The notes: generated by a model not told the origin, from the sequence alone. 64,000 bases of DNA from RGIG3178 sp963674495 (GCA_963674495.2 CAXXLG010000002.1:930001-994000); one strand, 5' to 3'. Positions 32,276 to 41,955 are shown, counted from the first letter of the stretch. A program made the numbers and translations.

Positions 32276-33628
32276 ATGGATGAAATTATGACTATGGAAC
32301 AGCTCGTGGAGATGATCGACAACAATCAATGGGCAACGCTTAAGCGAGCGCTGAGCCAATACAACCCGGTGGATACCGCCAATCTGCTCGAACACATGGA
32401 TTCGAACAAGATGCTGCTTGCATTCCGCATTCTGCCCAAGGATTATTCCGCCAGCGTATTTGCGTACATGGACAGCGAACAACAGGCGCACGTGGTGGAG
32501 AGCATATCCAACAGTGAGATCCGTGCACTGATGGACGAGCTGTACCTTGACGATGCGGTGGATTTTTTGGAAGAAGTACCGGCCAGCGTAGTACGACGCG
32601 CGCTGATGAACACCGATGAAAAGACACGCAGGCTCATCAATACCTTCATGAACTACCCGGAGAACAGCGCGGGTTCGATCATGACCATTGAGTTTGTTGA
32701 GTTCAAGGACGAATGGACGGTGGGCGAGGCGATGGAGCATTTACGAAGCGCCGCGCCGGACAAGGAGACCATCTATACCTGCTATGTGGTCAACCACATG
32801 CGCAACCTTGTGGGTATCATGCCGTTGCGCCGGCTGATCCTGGCAAAGGATAACGAGAAGATCCACGATCTGATGAAAGAAAACGTTATCAGCGTCAAAA
32901 CGCTGGACGACCAGGAAATCGTGGCGGATATGGTGAGAAAATACGATTTAATTGCCATGCCGGTGGTGGATAACGAAAGCAGACTGGTGGGCATCATTAC
33001 CATCGACGACATCGTGGATGTCATAGAGGATGAGAATACGGAAGACTTTGAAAAGATGGCGGCAATCCTGCCGTCCGAAACGGAATATTTAAAAACGTCA
33101 GCGTGGCAGTTGGCCAAAAACCGCATTCCGTGGCTGCTTATACTGATGATTTCGGCTACCTTTACCGGTATGATCATCCGAAAATATGATTCACTGCTCG
33201 CGTCCGTGGTTGTTTTGGCAGCCTTCATACCCATGTTGATGGACTCCGGTGGAAACTGCGGGTCGCAGGCATCCACCATGATCATTCGCGGTATGGCGCT
33301 TGGCGAGGTGCATTTTCGTGATATAGGGCGCGTCGTCTGGAAAGAATTTCGTGTGAGTCTGATGGTGGGCATTGCGTTGGTGGCCGTTAACTTCTTGCGG
33401 TTGATGGTTTTTGAAAGATCCGGGATTCTGGTGGCGCTTGTGGTATGCATTACGCTATTTTGTACCGTGGTCATCGCCAAGATCATCGGCTGTACGTTGC
33501 CTATGCTGGCTCAAAAATGCAAACTGGATCCCGCGATCATGGCAAGCCCTATGATCACCACCATCGTGGACGCGTGCTCGTTGGCGGTATACTTCCTGTT
33601 TGCCAGCTTGCTGTTGGGAGCCGTATGA
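32276..33628 (+). CDS. mgtE: Magnesium transporter MgtE
   Basis: This Mg-gated, Mg-selective channel has 450 residues: an N-terminal helical domain (LLEHMDSNKMLLAFRILPK through EEVPASVVRRAL, about 1-130), paired CBS domains (about 135-255, with VISVKTLDDQEIVADMVRKYD and MPVVDNESRLVGIITIDDIVD), then a five-helix channel domain (about 280-450) with the signature DSGGNCGSQASTMIIRGMALGE. ATG 32276 follows AAGGGGTG at good spacing, whereas TTG 32270 is too close. It may be controlled through a structured leader. An ABC exporter follows after 13 bases. Confidence 0.96.
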   Translation: MDEIMTMEQLVEMIDNNQWATLKRALSQYNPVDTANLLEHMDSNKMLLAFRILPKDYSASVFAYMDSEQQAHVVESISNSEIRALMDELYLDDAVDFLEEVPASVVRRALMNTDEKTRRLINTFMNYPENSAGSIMTIEFVEFKDEWTVGEAMEHLRSAAPDKETIYTCYVVNHMRNLVGIMPLRRLILAKDNEKIHDLMKENVISVKTLDDQEIVADMVRKYDLIAMPVVDNESRLVGIITIDDIVDVIEDENTEDFEKMAAILPSETEYLKTSAWQLAKNRIPWLLILMISATFTGMIIRKYDSLLASVVVLAAFIPMLMDSGGNCGSQASTMIIRGMALGEVHFRDIGRVVWKEFRVSLMVGIALVAVNFLRLMVFERSGILVALVVCITLFCTVVIAKIIGCTLPMLAQKCKLDPAIMASPMITTIVDACSLAVYFLFASLLLGAV

Positions 33629-33641
33629 AAGGAAGACTCGT

Positions 33642-34346
33642 ATGCCTGCTTATATTGAGCTTATTGATGTAAAAAAGATCTATACGATGGGAGAAGTGGA
33701 CATCCATGCTTTGAATGGGGTGTCCTTTTCCATTCAAAAGGGAGAATTCGTGGTGGTTGTGGGGCCTAGTGGTGCTGGCAAAAGCACAGTTTTAAACCTT
33801 TTGGGCGGAATGGATACGCCTTCAAGTGGGCAGATGATCGTCAGCGGCCAGCGTATTGACCAATACGGCGACAGGGAACTGACGTTGTACCGGCGTCACG
33901 ATGTGGGCTTTGTGTTCCAATTCTACAACTTGGTTCAAAATCTTACCGCGCTGGAAAACGTCGAACTGGCAACGCAGGTCAGCAAAAACCCGTTTTCGCC
34001 CAGTGATATGATGCAAAGCGTGGGACTGGATGACCGTATGAACAACTTTCCCGCGCAACTGTCCGGTGGGGAGCAGCAGCGCGTGGCCATCGCCCGTGCG
34101 CTTGCGAAAAATCCCAAGCTGCTCCTTTGCGACGAACCGACAGGCGCACTGGATTCCACCACCGGTCGATCGATCTTGTCGCTGTTGCAGCGCACCGGCC
34201 GCGAATACGGCATGACGGAAATCATTATCACGCACAACCAAACCCTCATACCCATGGGTGATCGGGTGATCTATATAAAAAATGGTCTTGTGGAGCGCAT
34301 TGAAACCAATGCGCATCCGCTGGATGCCGAGGCGCTTGCGTGGTGA
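33642..34346 (+). CDS. ABC transporter ATP-binding protein (MacB/LolD-type)
   Basis: A 234-residue ATPase. Walker A is GPSGAGKST, the Q-loop FQFYNL, the signature LSGGEQQRVAIARAL, and Walker B LLLCDEPTGALDS; the H-loop ITHN is present. It pairs with the FtsX-type permease that overlaps its stop codon by seven bases. Such mechanotransmission transporters often act in peptide resistance or lipoprotein handling in Firmicutes. ATG 33642 follows AAAGGAAGAC, so the longer frame from 33600 is rejected. Confidence 0.93.
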   Translation: MPAYIELIDVKKIYTMGEVDIHALNGVSFSIQKGEFVVVVGPSGAGKSTVLNLLGGMDTPSSGQMIVSGQRIDQYGDRELTLYRRHDVGFVFQFYNLVQNLTALENVELATQVSKNPFSPSDMMQSVGLDDRMNNFPAQLSGGEQQRVAIARALAKNPKLLLCDEPTGALDSTTGRSILSLLQRTGREYGMTEIIITHNQTLIPMGDRVIYIKNGLVERIETNAHPLDAEALAW

Positions 34347-37300
34347 AAAAACACGTGCTGCATCGCGATATTCGCCGCGAGATAAAACATACCATGGGGC
34401 GTTTTTTGTCCATACTGTGCATCACGGCGCTGGGTACGGCATTCTTTGCTGGCGTTAAAACGGCAGCGCCGGTGATGGAAAAAACCTTTGACGATTACGC
34501 AGTGCAGAGCAATTTTATGGATATCCGATTTTTGTCTACCGTCGGGTTTTCCGATGATGATATTTTGGCTATACAAGCGCTTGACGGTGTATCCCACGTG
34601 CAACCAACATACCAAGCCGACGTGTTGGCGCAAATGGGAGACGTCAACGCTGTTGTGACATTGCTGTGTGCCAACCGGGGAGAGGACGCGCTGAACAGGC
34701 AACGGGTGGTGGAAGGGCGGATGCCGCAAAATGCGACGGAGTGTGCAGTGGACAGCCTGCACTTTGAGGACGTTCAGATCGGAGACACGATGCATCTTCA
34801 AAGTGGAACCGATGATCCGTTGTCCGATACGGTGACCGAGGATGTGTTGACGGTGGTGGGCAAGGTGCAATCACCGCTGTACATCGCACTGGTGCGCAAC
34901 AGTAGCAAGATTGGCAGCGGTGTGGTGGACGGATTTGTGGTGGTGGATGAAGACCTGTTTGCGCTTGAGGTATACACCGATGTCTATGTGTGCATTTCAA
35001 ACGCGCGGGCGTACAGCGTTTTTGAGGACGCCTATGACGATCTGATCGATCCTGTGATCCAAGGCGGAGAGGATCTGGGCAAACGCCGTGGCGCCCAATG
35101 GTACATCGATACCGTGGCACAGGCGAGGAATACGCTGGCGCAAAACCAGCTGGAATACGATGAGGCGGTGGCAAAGGCGGATCGGGAATTCGCGCGCGCA
35201 CAGCGCGGCATCGACAGTGGCTGGGCGGATGTCAAGGCGGGCGATGCACAAGTGGAAGCAGCGCGGGGGGCTTTGGTTGAACAATACGAGCAGGGTACAG
35301 CGGAAATTGAGCAAGCCCGCGCAGCGTTGGCCATACAGCGGATTGCATATGAGCAGGCGTATGCGGAATATGTAGAGCAGAGCGGATCCATGACGGAGCA
35401 ACAGCGCGCACAGGCGCAAGCCGAACTGGTTGCATGGGATAGTACGTTGAATGAACAGACCGCACAGATCAATGCGAACGAGGCGGTGTTGAATCAGACC
35501 GTTGCGCAGACCACGGCGTATCTCGACGGGCAGGAACAGGAACTGGTGGATGCGCGTGCGGATCTTCGTTCCGCTCAGCGCAGGCTGGACCGCGAACAAA
35601 GCAATGCCGGAGAGGAATTCGAGGATGCGCGGGAGGCATTGATGGAAGCCGAGCGCGACATCGAGGATATTCCTGAAGCAAAATGGTATGTACTGGGCCA
35701 TGATGGCAATTCGGGTTTTGTGGATTATGAGATGTCCGCCGACCGGTTACGGTCCATATCAAAAATCTTTCCCGCCTTTTTCTTCTTCATCGCGGCGCTG
35801 GTGTGCCTGACCACCATGACACGCATGGTGGATGAACAGCGCGGAAACATGGGCACACTCAAAGCGCTGGGATATACAAGATGGGATATTGCGGAAAAAT
35901 ACCTGATCTATGCGGCCGCCGCCAGCATCACCGGCAGCGTCGCCGGCGTACTGATAGGCATGTGGCTGTTCCCGTACACCATATTCCGCGCCTATTCCAT
36001 GATGTTTGCACTGCCCGGGCCGCACCTATTGTTCCATACGGCCAATGCTGTGTTGGCCGCGGCCATGGCGGTGATGGTCACGCTAGTTTCTACACTGTTT
36101 GCCTGTTACAGTGAGCTTCACGACGCACCCGCGGCCTTGTTGCGTCCCAAGGCGCCCAAACCGGGTAAGTTAATCTTGCTTGAACGCATCGGGTTTGTGT
36201 GGCGACGATTCAGCTTTTCGGGCAAAGTAACGGCGCGCAACCTGTTTCGCTATAAGAAGCGTCTGTTTATGACATTGATCGGTATCGCGGGCTGTACCGC
36301 CCTGCTTTTAACCGGTTTTGGCATTCGTGACAGCATTAAAACGTTGGCGCAGAGCCAATACGGCGATGTGTTTTTGTATCAGGTATCCGTTGCTGTCAAG
36401 GACGATCTGACCGCATCGTCCGTCGAATACCTCAAAGAGCACATCCGTGCATACGACGGCGTGGAATCGGTTACAACAGCGTATGCGAAATCCCTGGATT
36501 TTTACAAATTGGGCAGCGATTCGGCCAAGCAGGCCACGCTGATGATATTTGCTGATAACGACGCCATTCAAAATGCTATATCCCTGCAAACGCGTGTCAA
36601 AAAAACACCGATTGGTCTACCGCAAAGCGGCGCGGTCATCGACGAAAAGATGGCAATGGAGATGGGTATAAAGATCGGTGACGTCATCGTCATGCGCAAC
36701 GGGGATACGCTCTATGAGATAAAGGTAGGCTTCATCACGGAAAACTATGTCCGCCATTACGTATACATGAGCGAAGACGCTTATCGTGAGGCCACCGGCC
36801 AAGTGCACACGACCAACCAGCTCTTTTTAAACGTAGCGCAACGCACGGATATCAACGCGTTGTGCAAAAGCGTGCTGACGCTGCCAAACATCAGCCAGGT
36901 CAGCGCGTACACCCAGGTTACCGAAGCGATTGAGGACACGGTTTCCGGCCTTGACAGTGTGGTGTGGGTGTTGATTATAACTGCCATGGCGCTGGCGTTT
37001 GTGGTGATGTACAACCTGACCAATATAAACATCGGCGAACGCATACGCGAGATTGCCACGCTGAAGGTGCTTGGCTTCAACAGGCGCGAGGTTGCCTTGT
37101 ATGTGTTCCGCGAAAACATCCTGCTGTCACTGATCGGCATTGTGTTGGGCAGCGGCTTTGGCATCGTTTTTCACCGGCTTGTGATGACATCGGTGGAAGT
37201 GGCGGGCACGATGTTCGGGCGACAGATCTATCCGCAAAGTTTTCTCGTCGCTGCTGCGCTTACCTTTGCGTTCACCATGTTGGTCAATTTTGTAATGCTG

Positions 37301-37351
37301 CCGAGGTTGTCCCGCATCGACATGGTAGAATCGCTCAAAACGGTGGAATAA
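34340..37351 (+). CDS. Large FtsX-type ABC permease with an internal coiled coil
   Basis: A 1003-residue permease with a tandem FtsX architecture. After an N-terminal helix (about 15-32) comes a periplasm-facing domain (about 40-240), then a long Gln/Glu/Ala coiled coil (about 255-445). Three helices with an FtsX core follow (about 475-590, YTRWDIAEKYLIYAAAASIT-like), a second extracellular domain (about 640-830) and a C-terminal FtsX core (about 870-990, ATLKVLGFNRREVALYVFREN). The start is GTG 34340 or GTG 34343. It forms one unit with the ATPase. The substrate is unknown; a coiled coil of this kind could reach across the cell wall. Confidence 0.92.
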   Translation: MVKKHVLHRDIRREIKHTMGRFLSILCITALGTAFFAGVKTAAPVMEKTFDDYAVQSNFMDIRFLSTVGFSDDDILAIQALDGVSHVQPTYQADVLAQMGDVNAVVTLLCANRGEDALNRQRVVEGRMPQNATECAVDSLHFEDVQIGDTMHLQSGTDDPLSDTVTEDVLTVVGKVQSPLYIALVRNSSKIGSGVVDGFVVVDEDLFALEVYTDVYVCISNARAYSVFEDAYDDLIDPVIQGGEDLGKRRGAQWYIDTVAQARNTLAQNQLEYDEAVAKADREFARAQRGIDSGWADVKAGDAQVEAARGALVEQYEQGTAEIEQARAALAIQRIAYEQAYAEYVEQSGSMTEQQRAQAQAELVAWDSTLNEQTAQINANEAVLNQTVAQTTAYLDGQEQELVDARADLRSAQRRLDREQSNAGEEFEDAREALMEAERDIEDIPEAKWYVLGHDGNSGFVDYEMSADRLRSISKIFPAFFFFIAALVCLTTMTRMVDEQRGNMGTLKALGYTRWDIAEKYLIYAAAASITGSVAGVLIGMWLFPYTIFRAYSMMFALPGPHLLFHTANAVLAAAMAVMVTLVSTLFACYSELHDAPAALLRPKAPKPGKLILLERIGFVWRRFSFSGKVTARNLFRYKKRLFMTLIGIAGCTALLLTGFGIRDSIKTLAQSQYGDVFLYQVSVAVKDDLTASSVEYLKEHIRAYDGVESVTTAYAKSLDFYKLGSDSAKQATLMIFADNDAIQNAISLQTRVKKTPIGLPQSGAVIDEKMAMEMGIKIGDVIVMRNGDTLYEIKVGFITENYVRHYVYMSEDAYREATGQVHTTNQLFLNVAQRTDINALCKSVLTLPNISQVSAYTQVTEAIEDTVSGLDSVVWVLIITAMALAFVVMYNLTNINIGERIREIATLKVLGFNRREVALYVFRENILLSLIGIVLGSGFGIVFHRLVMTSVEVAGTMFGRQIYPQSFLVAAALTFAFTMLVNFVMLPRLSRIDMVESLKTVE

Positions 37352-37354
37352 GGC

Positions 37355-37394
37355 AACAAAAAACCCTTTCCGCATGCGGAAAGGGTTTTTTGTT
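37355..37394. terminator. Perfect bidirectional terminator
   Basis: A 40-base perfect palindrome (AACAAAAAACCCTTTCCGCA and its complement) separates converging genes; A- and T-runs flank the GC stem. It overlaps the last codons of the minus-strand reductase gene. Confidence 0.93.
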
Positions 37395-38349
37395 ATTCGC
37401 GTCCCATCGTTTGGTCAATGGTCGCGGTGATGGCGGCAATCTCGTCGCCGCTAAGTTTCCACTCCATGGCGGCGCAATTCTCATTGGCCTCTTTGGGGTT
37501 TCGTACGCCCATCAGCGCGGTGGTGACATGGCTTTGTTGCGTGCTCCAGTTGACGGCGACCTGCGCTACGGGAACATTGTGCTCTGCTGCGATGGCATCC
37601 AATACATTTACCAATGCCATGGCTTTGGAGAACTTCGGTTCCACAAAGTAATCGTAGAATTTATAACGCATGTCATCCGGATCCCAATTGGGCAGTGTAC
37701 GGATGGCGCCGGTGAGAATGCCGGCTCCCAGAGAGCCGTAGGTCATGGTACCAATCTCCTTGCTCACGGCCCATTTCATCAATTCCTCGTCACGGCGGTT
37801 GACCATGGAATATGGAGGCTGTATGGCGTCCACTACACCGTACTTCATACACTCTTCGATCATGTGTTGGTTGTGGTTTGATAATCCAATGTGCCGAATT
37901 TTTCCCTGTTGTTTCAGCTCGTTGAGAACAATCATGCTTTCGGCATATTGTTCGTCGCCCCGGTCAAAGTCCGGCCAGTGTACGATGTACATATCGATTA
38001 CATCGGTGCCCAACCGCTTTAAGGAGAGTTCAACTTCACGCAGACAGTTTTTCCGACTGTTGTCGTGTACCATCGGATGATCCTGCCCGTTGGGCCAAGT
38101 AATGCCGAATTTTGTGGACAAAAAAACTTTATCCCGTTTTCCTTTGATTGCCTCGCGCACAACTTCTTCAGAATGACCAAAACCGTAGGCCGGCGCGGTG
38201 TCGATAAAGTTCACGCCGTGGTCTATCATGGCGTGGATGGCACGGATACTATCCTGCTTGTCCACATCACCCCAGTTGTTTCCACCGATGGCCCAGGTTC
38301 CTACGGTGATGACGGATACATCCATGTCACCGATTCTCTTGTACCTCAT
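37393..38349 (-). CDS. Aldo/keto reductase
   Basis: An NAD(P)H-dependent oxidoreductase with a TIM-barrel fold, 318 residues. The catalytic tetrad is visible as FIDTAPAYGFGHSEE (Asp, Tyr), FLSTKFG (Lys) and YIVHWPD (His). The cofactor-binding end is present (VAQVAVNWSTQQ, ALMGVRNPKEANENC). It matches the AKR group without an assigned substrate. ATG 38349 follows GGAGGT; the upstream extension lacks any signal. A palindromic operator candidate overlaps its promoter region. Confidence 0.93.
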   Translation of the reverse strand: MRYKRIGDMDVSVITVGTWAIGGNNWGDVDKQDSIRAIHAMIDHGVNFIDTAPAYGFGHSEEVVREAIKGKRDKVFLSTKFGITWPNGQDHPMVHDNSRKNCLREVELSLKRLGTDVIDMYIVHWPDFDRGDEQYAESMIVLNELKQQGKIRHIGLSNHNQHMIEECMKYGVVDAIQPPYSMVNRRDEELMKWAVSKEIGTMTYGSLGAGILTGAIRTLPNWDPDDMRYKFYDYFVEPKFSKAMALVNVLDAIAAEHNVPVAQVAVNWSTQQSHVTTALMGVRNPKEANENCAAMEWKLSGDEIAAITATIDQTMGRE

Positions 38350-38374
38350 TGTATTACCTCCATAAAGATATTTG

Positions 38375-38391
38375 TTGGCCAGGTTGGCCAA
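38375..38391 (-). promoter_or_regulatory. TTGGCC-N5-GGCCAA operator candidate
   Basis: TTGGCC (38375-38380) and GGCCAA (38386-38391) form a perfect inverted repeat. On the minus strand it directly follows a TAGAAT -10-like element with TTGCAT 18 bases upstream. A repressor bound here would block initiation of the reductase gene. The rest of the 400-base gap toward the MATE gene is AT-rich and shows nothing else. Confidence 0.5.
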
Positions 38392-38753
38392 TTCTATCCC
38401 CCTTCTGTATAGCAATGCAACAGCAATGCGTGTACTCACCAAAACTCTGAACAACCATAGTATACGTCAAAAAACAATGAATGACAAACAAATACCAACA
38501 ACATATAAGGAAATACGGAACGGAAAACGGTTTGCGAAATAGAGGCGGGAAATACGTTTAAAGTAAACGTAACAGATGCTAAAAATGACGGGACCACAAT
38601 TGTTTGCTTGCAGGATGTCGGACGGCGGCATTTGCATGGAACATATGTATTTGTATAAAAACACCCATGAGATGCAATAAACGCAGTCCCACAGGTGAAT
38701 TCAGCATAATAATACAAGATGTGTCGCAATTATATCACAATTGCGCCATACCG

Positions 38754-40175
38754 TCAAGAAAGTTGTGGGGTTTTACCCATTTCCGCAGGCGTTTCCATCT
38801 CTTTACGCAGCCGCATAAAGTACCGTAGATTGTGGAGGGAGAGCGGTATGGCAATGATCAGCGCCAAGAGATCCGATAGAGCTTGGCAGAGCACTACACC
38901 GGTTAGACCGAACAGAGAAGGGAGGATCAGCGCAAGCGGTATGAAGCAGATGCCGTTGCGCGAAAGTGCCATGATGGCGGCCGACCAAGCGCGACCTGTG
39001 GCCTGAGCCAGCATATTGCTGCATAAAACCCAGCTTTGCAAAGGCAAAGCCGCTGCCTGCGCACGCATGCACATGGCACCGATGGCAATCAATTCGGCAT
39101 CATCCGGCCGGAAAACGCTTAAAATAGTGGGTGCGAAGATGAACAGAAACAGGCAACACCCGGTCGTCCAAGTCAAAAGTACGCGGAACGTGAACCAAAA
39201 TGATTCTAACGTACGATCATATTGCTTGGCACCGTAGTTGTAGCCCGCCACCGGTTGAAAGCCCTGCCCGAAGCCCAGCATGGCGGAGAAGAAAAACATC
39301 ATCACGCGTGTTGTGATACCGATGGCGGCAATGGCGCTGTCTCCATAGGCGCTGGCGGCTCCGTTGATCATAACGACGGCAATGGTGCGCGTGAACAGGC
39401 GCAAAAAGGACGGCGCACCAATGCGCATGATCTCGCCGTACATGCGCAGGGTTATACAACAGCGCTTTGGGGAGAGGTGCAGTACGCTGCGGTGGCTGAC
39501 GTACTGGTACATCAGGATACAGAAACTGACAGACTGGCTCAGAATCGTAGCATAGGCTGCTCCTGCGATGCCCATTTTGAATATAAAAATGAAGATTGGG
39601 TCGAGGATCATGTTGAGTATTCCGCCCGCCCCGATTCCGATCATCGCTAAAAATGAGTTGCCTTCGGCCCGCAAGGCATTATTCATTACAAACGAGCAAC
39701 TCATAATGGACGATCCATACAAAATGACGCTGCCATAGCTGCTTGAAAAAGGTAATATGGTGTCCGTTGATCCCAACAAACGCATCAGCGGTGTGAGAAA
39801 GATCAGACCAAAGAACGTGATCAATATACCGATGGCGCCCGCGGTAAAGAATGCCGTGGACAGCGCCGAGCTGGCGCGTTCAGGGTCTTTTTGACCCAAT
39901 AGACGGGAGATGTAGCTGCCCGCGCCCACGCCCAACGTCATGCCCGCAGCCTGTATGGTCATCATCAGCGGCATCACGATGCCCACTGCACCGGACGCGG
40001 ACGTCCCCAACTGCGAAACGAAAAATGTATCCGCCATATTGTAGATCGAACTGATCAGCATGCTGACGACAGAGGGAACTGCCAGCGCGAAAATAACCTT
40101 GCGTATGGGTTCGTTGCCCATCCTGAAATGGCGCTGTGCAGCGCGTTCTTCCTTTGACAATGCGGTTGTCGACAT
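38754..40175 (-). CDS. MATE-family multidrug/cation antiporter
   Basis: This 473-residue integral membrane exporter has twelve predicted helices in two halves. The family core is evident in PSVVSMLISSIYNMADTFFVSQLG, VGAGSYISRLLGQKDPERAS, FVMNNALRAEGNSFLAMIG and, in the second half, FFFSAMLGFGQGFQPVAGYNYGA (read in pieces). It uses Na+ or H+ gradients in the family; the substrate is unknown. It is divergent from the SCIFF locus. Confidence 0.94.
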   Translation of the reverse strand: MSTTALSKEERAAQRHFRMGNEPIRKVIFALAVPSVVSMLISSIYNMADTFFVSQLGTSASGAVGIVMPLMMTIQAAGMTLGVGAGSYISRLLGQKDPERASSALSTAFFTAGAIGILITFFGLIFLTPLMRLLGSTDTILPFSSSYGSVILYGSSIMSCSFVMNNALRAEGNSFLAMIGIGAGGILNMILDPIFIFIFKMGIAGAAYATILSQSVSFCILMYQYVSHRSVLHLSPKRCCITLRMYGEIMRIGAPSFLRLFTRTIAVVMINGAASAYGDSAIAAIGITTRVMMFFFSAMLGFGQGFQPVAGYNYGAKQYDRTLESFWFTFRVLLTWTTGCCLFLFIFAPTILSVFRPDDAELIAIGAMCMRAQAAALPLQSWVLCSNMLAQATGRAWSAAIMALSRNGICFIPLALILPSLFGLTGVVLCQALSDLLALIIAIPLSLHNLRYFMRLRKEMETPAEMGKTPQLS

Positions 40176-40264
40176 AGGTACCTCACTTAATTCATACTCT
40201 TAAACACATGCAAATATTATACAGGAATGGGCACGGGAATGTCAATGCAAACCAACATAAAATA

Positions 40265-40309
40265 ACCGATATTCTGCATAATCACCGCACCGCAAAACAG
40301 AATATCGGT
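40265..40309. promoter_or_regulatory. 12-bp inverted repeat with a 21-base loop upstream of scfA
   Basis: ACCGATATTCTG (40265-40276) and CAGAATATCGGT (40298-40309) are exact inverted repeats; the loop carries GCACCGC. There is no T-run, so it is not a terminator. It lies between divergent genes and about 30 bases upstream of the scfA -35, so it could be an operator. Confidence 0.55.
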
Positions 40310-40339
40310 GCGTAAAACTACGGCGGTATGCAAAACGGC

Positions 40340-40368
40340 TTGCGAAAATCAAGCGAATATTGTATAAC
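40340..40368 (+). promoter_or_regulatory. Promoter of scfA
   Basis: TTGCGA (40340-40345), a 17-base spacer and TATAAC (40363-40368); the peptide starts at 40404. Confidence 0.6.
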
Positions 40369-40403
40369 AGATATGCAAGAAATCTTAAGCGGAGGAATGA
40401 TTG

Positions 40404-40574
40404 ATGAAACACATCAAGACCGTTGCTGGAGCCAATATCAGAAGAGGTGCGAACACGGGCTGCGGCGAATGCCAGACCAGTTGCCAAAGCGCCTGCAAGA
40501 CGTCCTGTACCGTTGCCAATCAAACCTGCCAGAACGAGGGCAAGGTGTTTCACAAAGAAACAAAGGGGCAATAA
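40404..40574 (+). CDS. scfA: SCIFF precursor peptide (six cysteines in forty-five)
   Basis: This 56-residue peptide has the SCIFF pattern: MKHIKTVAGANIRRG, then Cys20, Cys23, Cys27, Cys31, Cys35 and Cys42 in GCGECQTSCQSACKTS followed by CTVANQTC. SCIFF is a ribosomally made peptide (RiPP) near-universal in Clostridia, and a radical SAM enzyme forms a Cys-to-Thr thioether in it. GGAGGAATGATTG precedes the ATG. The maturase gene starts four bases after the stop but is frameshifted. The C-terminal tail NEGKVFHKETKGQ is longer than usual. Confidence 0.97.
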   Translation: MKHIKTVAGANIRRGANTGCGECQTSCQSACKTSCTVANQTCQNEGKVFHKETKGQ

Positions 40575-40577
40575 TCC

Positions 40578-41924
40578 ATGGTACACGCGTTTCGCTGCGC
40601 CGATCTCAACCTGCTTTTGGATGTTGAGAGCGGCGCTTTGCATGTTTTAGCGACGAAGCCAGTGCCGTGGCGGAGCTGTTTGTGCAGGATTTGTCACAAC
40701 AAGAAATTGTAGATTGCTTGAGCAACATGGCACCCCAAGATGTCAAGGACTGTGTACGGGAGTTGACCGATTTAAAACGAATGACCTTTTGAATTCGCAG
40801 GAGGAAACGCCGGGCACCATCGACGATGGGGGCATCGTCAAAGCGCTGTGCCTGCACGTTGCGCACGACTGCAAGCTGAGGTGTGGTTATTGCTTTGCGT
40901 CCACGGGCGACTTTGCGGGAGCGCGTAACCTGATGCCATTTGAGGTGAAAAGGCCGCGCTGGATTTTCTCATAGAGCACAGCCAAAACCGTCGGCATCTC
41001 GAAGTGGATTTCTTCGGCGGCGAGCCCATGATGAATTTTCCCGTGGTCAGGCGCATCGTGGAATACGGACGGCTGCTTGAAAAAACACGATAAAGTCATA
41101 CGCTTTACCATGACCACCAACTGCTACGACGTGCCGGCGGATGCCATGGCGTTTTGCAACGATGAAATGCACAACCTCGTGCTGTCCATAGACGGAAGGC
41201 AAAGCGTGCATGACGCCATCCGGCGCACGGCAAACGGGGAGCCATCGTACGAGCGTATCATGGGTAACGCGTTGGCGATGATCAAAAACCGGGATTCGAA
41301 AGAGTATTATGCACGGGGTACGTTCACCCGACTTAATCTGGATTTTGTGCCGGACGCCGAGACATTATGGGATGCTGGGTTTGAGCACGTTTCCATCGAG
41401 CCGGTTGTTCTGGATGCCCAACATCCCTGTCGCTGCAAGAAGAGGATCTTCCAGCGATATTTGACAACTACGACCGGTTGTTGAAAGCCGTCGTACAACG
41501 AAAAAGGGATGGGAGATTTTATCATTTCTTCCATTTTTCAATCGATTTGAGCGGCGGACCATGTCTGCGCAAGCGCCTGTCCGGATGCGGAGCCGGGCGG
41601 GAATATCTGGCGGTGACACCGCAGGGCGCATTCTATCCCTGCCATCAATTCGTGGGACGCGAAGGGTTCGCCATCGGTGACGTGTCCGGCGGCATCAAAA
41701 GACAGGACATACGCACATTGTTTTCGCGCAATCATGTGAACAATAAACAGGCCTGTAGGCAATGCTTTGCAAAGTACTATTGTGCCGGAGGATGCGCCGC
41801 CAATGCGCACGCATTCGGCGGTAGCCTGTTTACGCCCAATCCGCTGGAGTGCGCGATGCTTAAAAAGCGTACGGAATGTGCGCTTGCGCTGGCGGCGATT
41901 GAAACAATGGAAAAGCAAACATAG
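40578..41924 (+). pseudogene. scfB: SCIFF radical SAM maturase, broken by five one-base indels
   Basis: The frames together encode a full-length maturase. The segments are MVHAFRCADLNLLLDVESGA (frame 1); DEASAVAELFVQDL; a radical SAM core with HDCKLRCGYCF (Cx3Cx2C); FFGGEPMMNF; FTMTTNCYDV; and a SPASM/twitch end with GGPCLRKRLSGCGAG and CRQCFAKYYCAGGCAANAHA. Reading shifts occur near 40650 (G lost), 40780 (A lost from an A-run), 40955 (G or A lost), 41087 (A gained) and 41430 (C lost). Each is one base, mostly in homopolymers. The residues between breaks are well conserved, so decay is recent or the calls are wrong. Confidence 0.9.
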
Positions 41925-41955
41925 ATACGGGCCATCCGATTTCTTACCGGAACTG

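Noticed and set aside
38436..38729. 97-codon minus-strand frame upstream of the aldo/keto reductase
   Set aside because: No ribosome binding site, no recognisable domain, AT-rich intergenic composition.
40578..41924. Programmed frameshifting as an explanation of the broken SCIFF maturase
   Set aside because: Five shifts of mixed direction without slippery-site and pseudoknot arrangements cannot be programmed; decay or sequence error is simpler.
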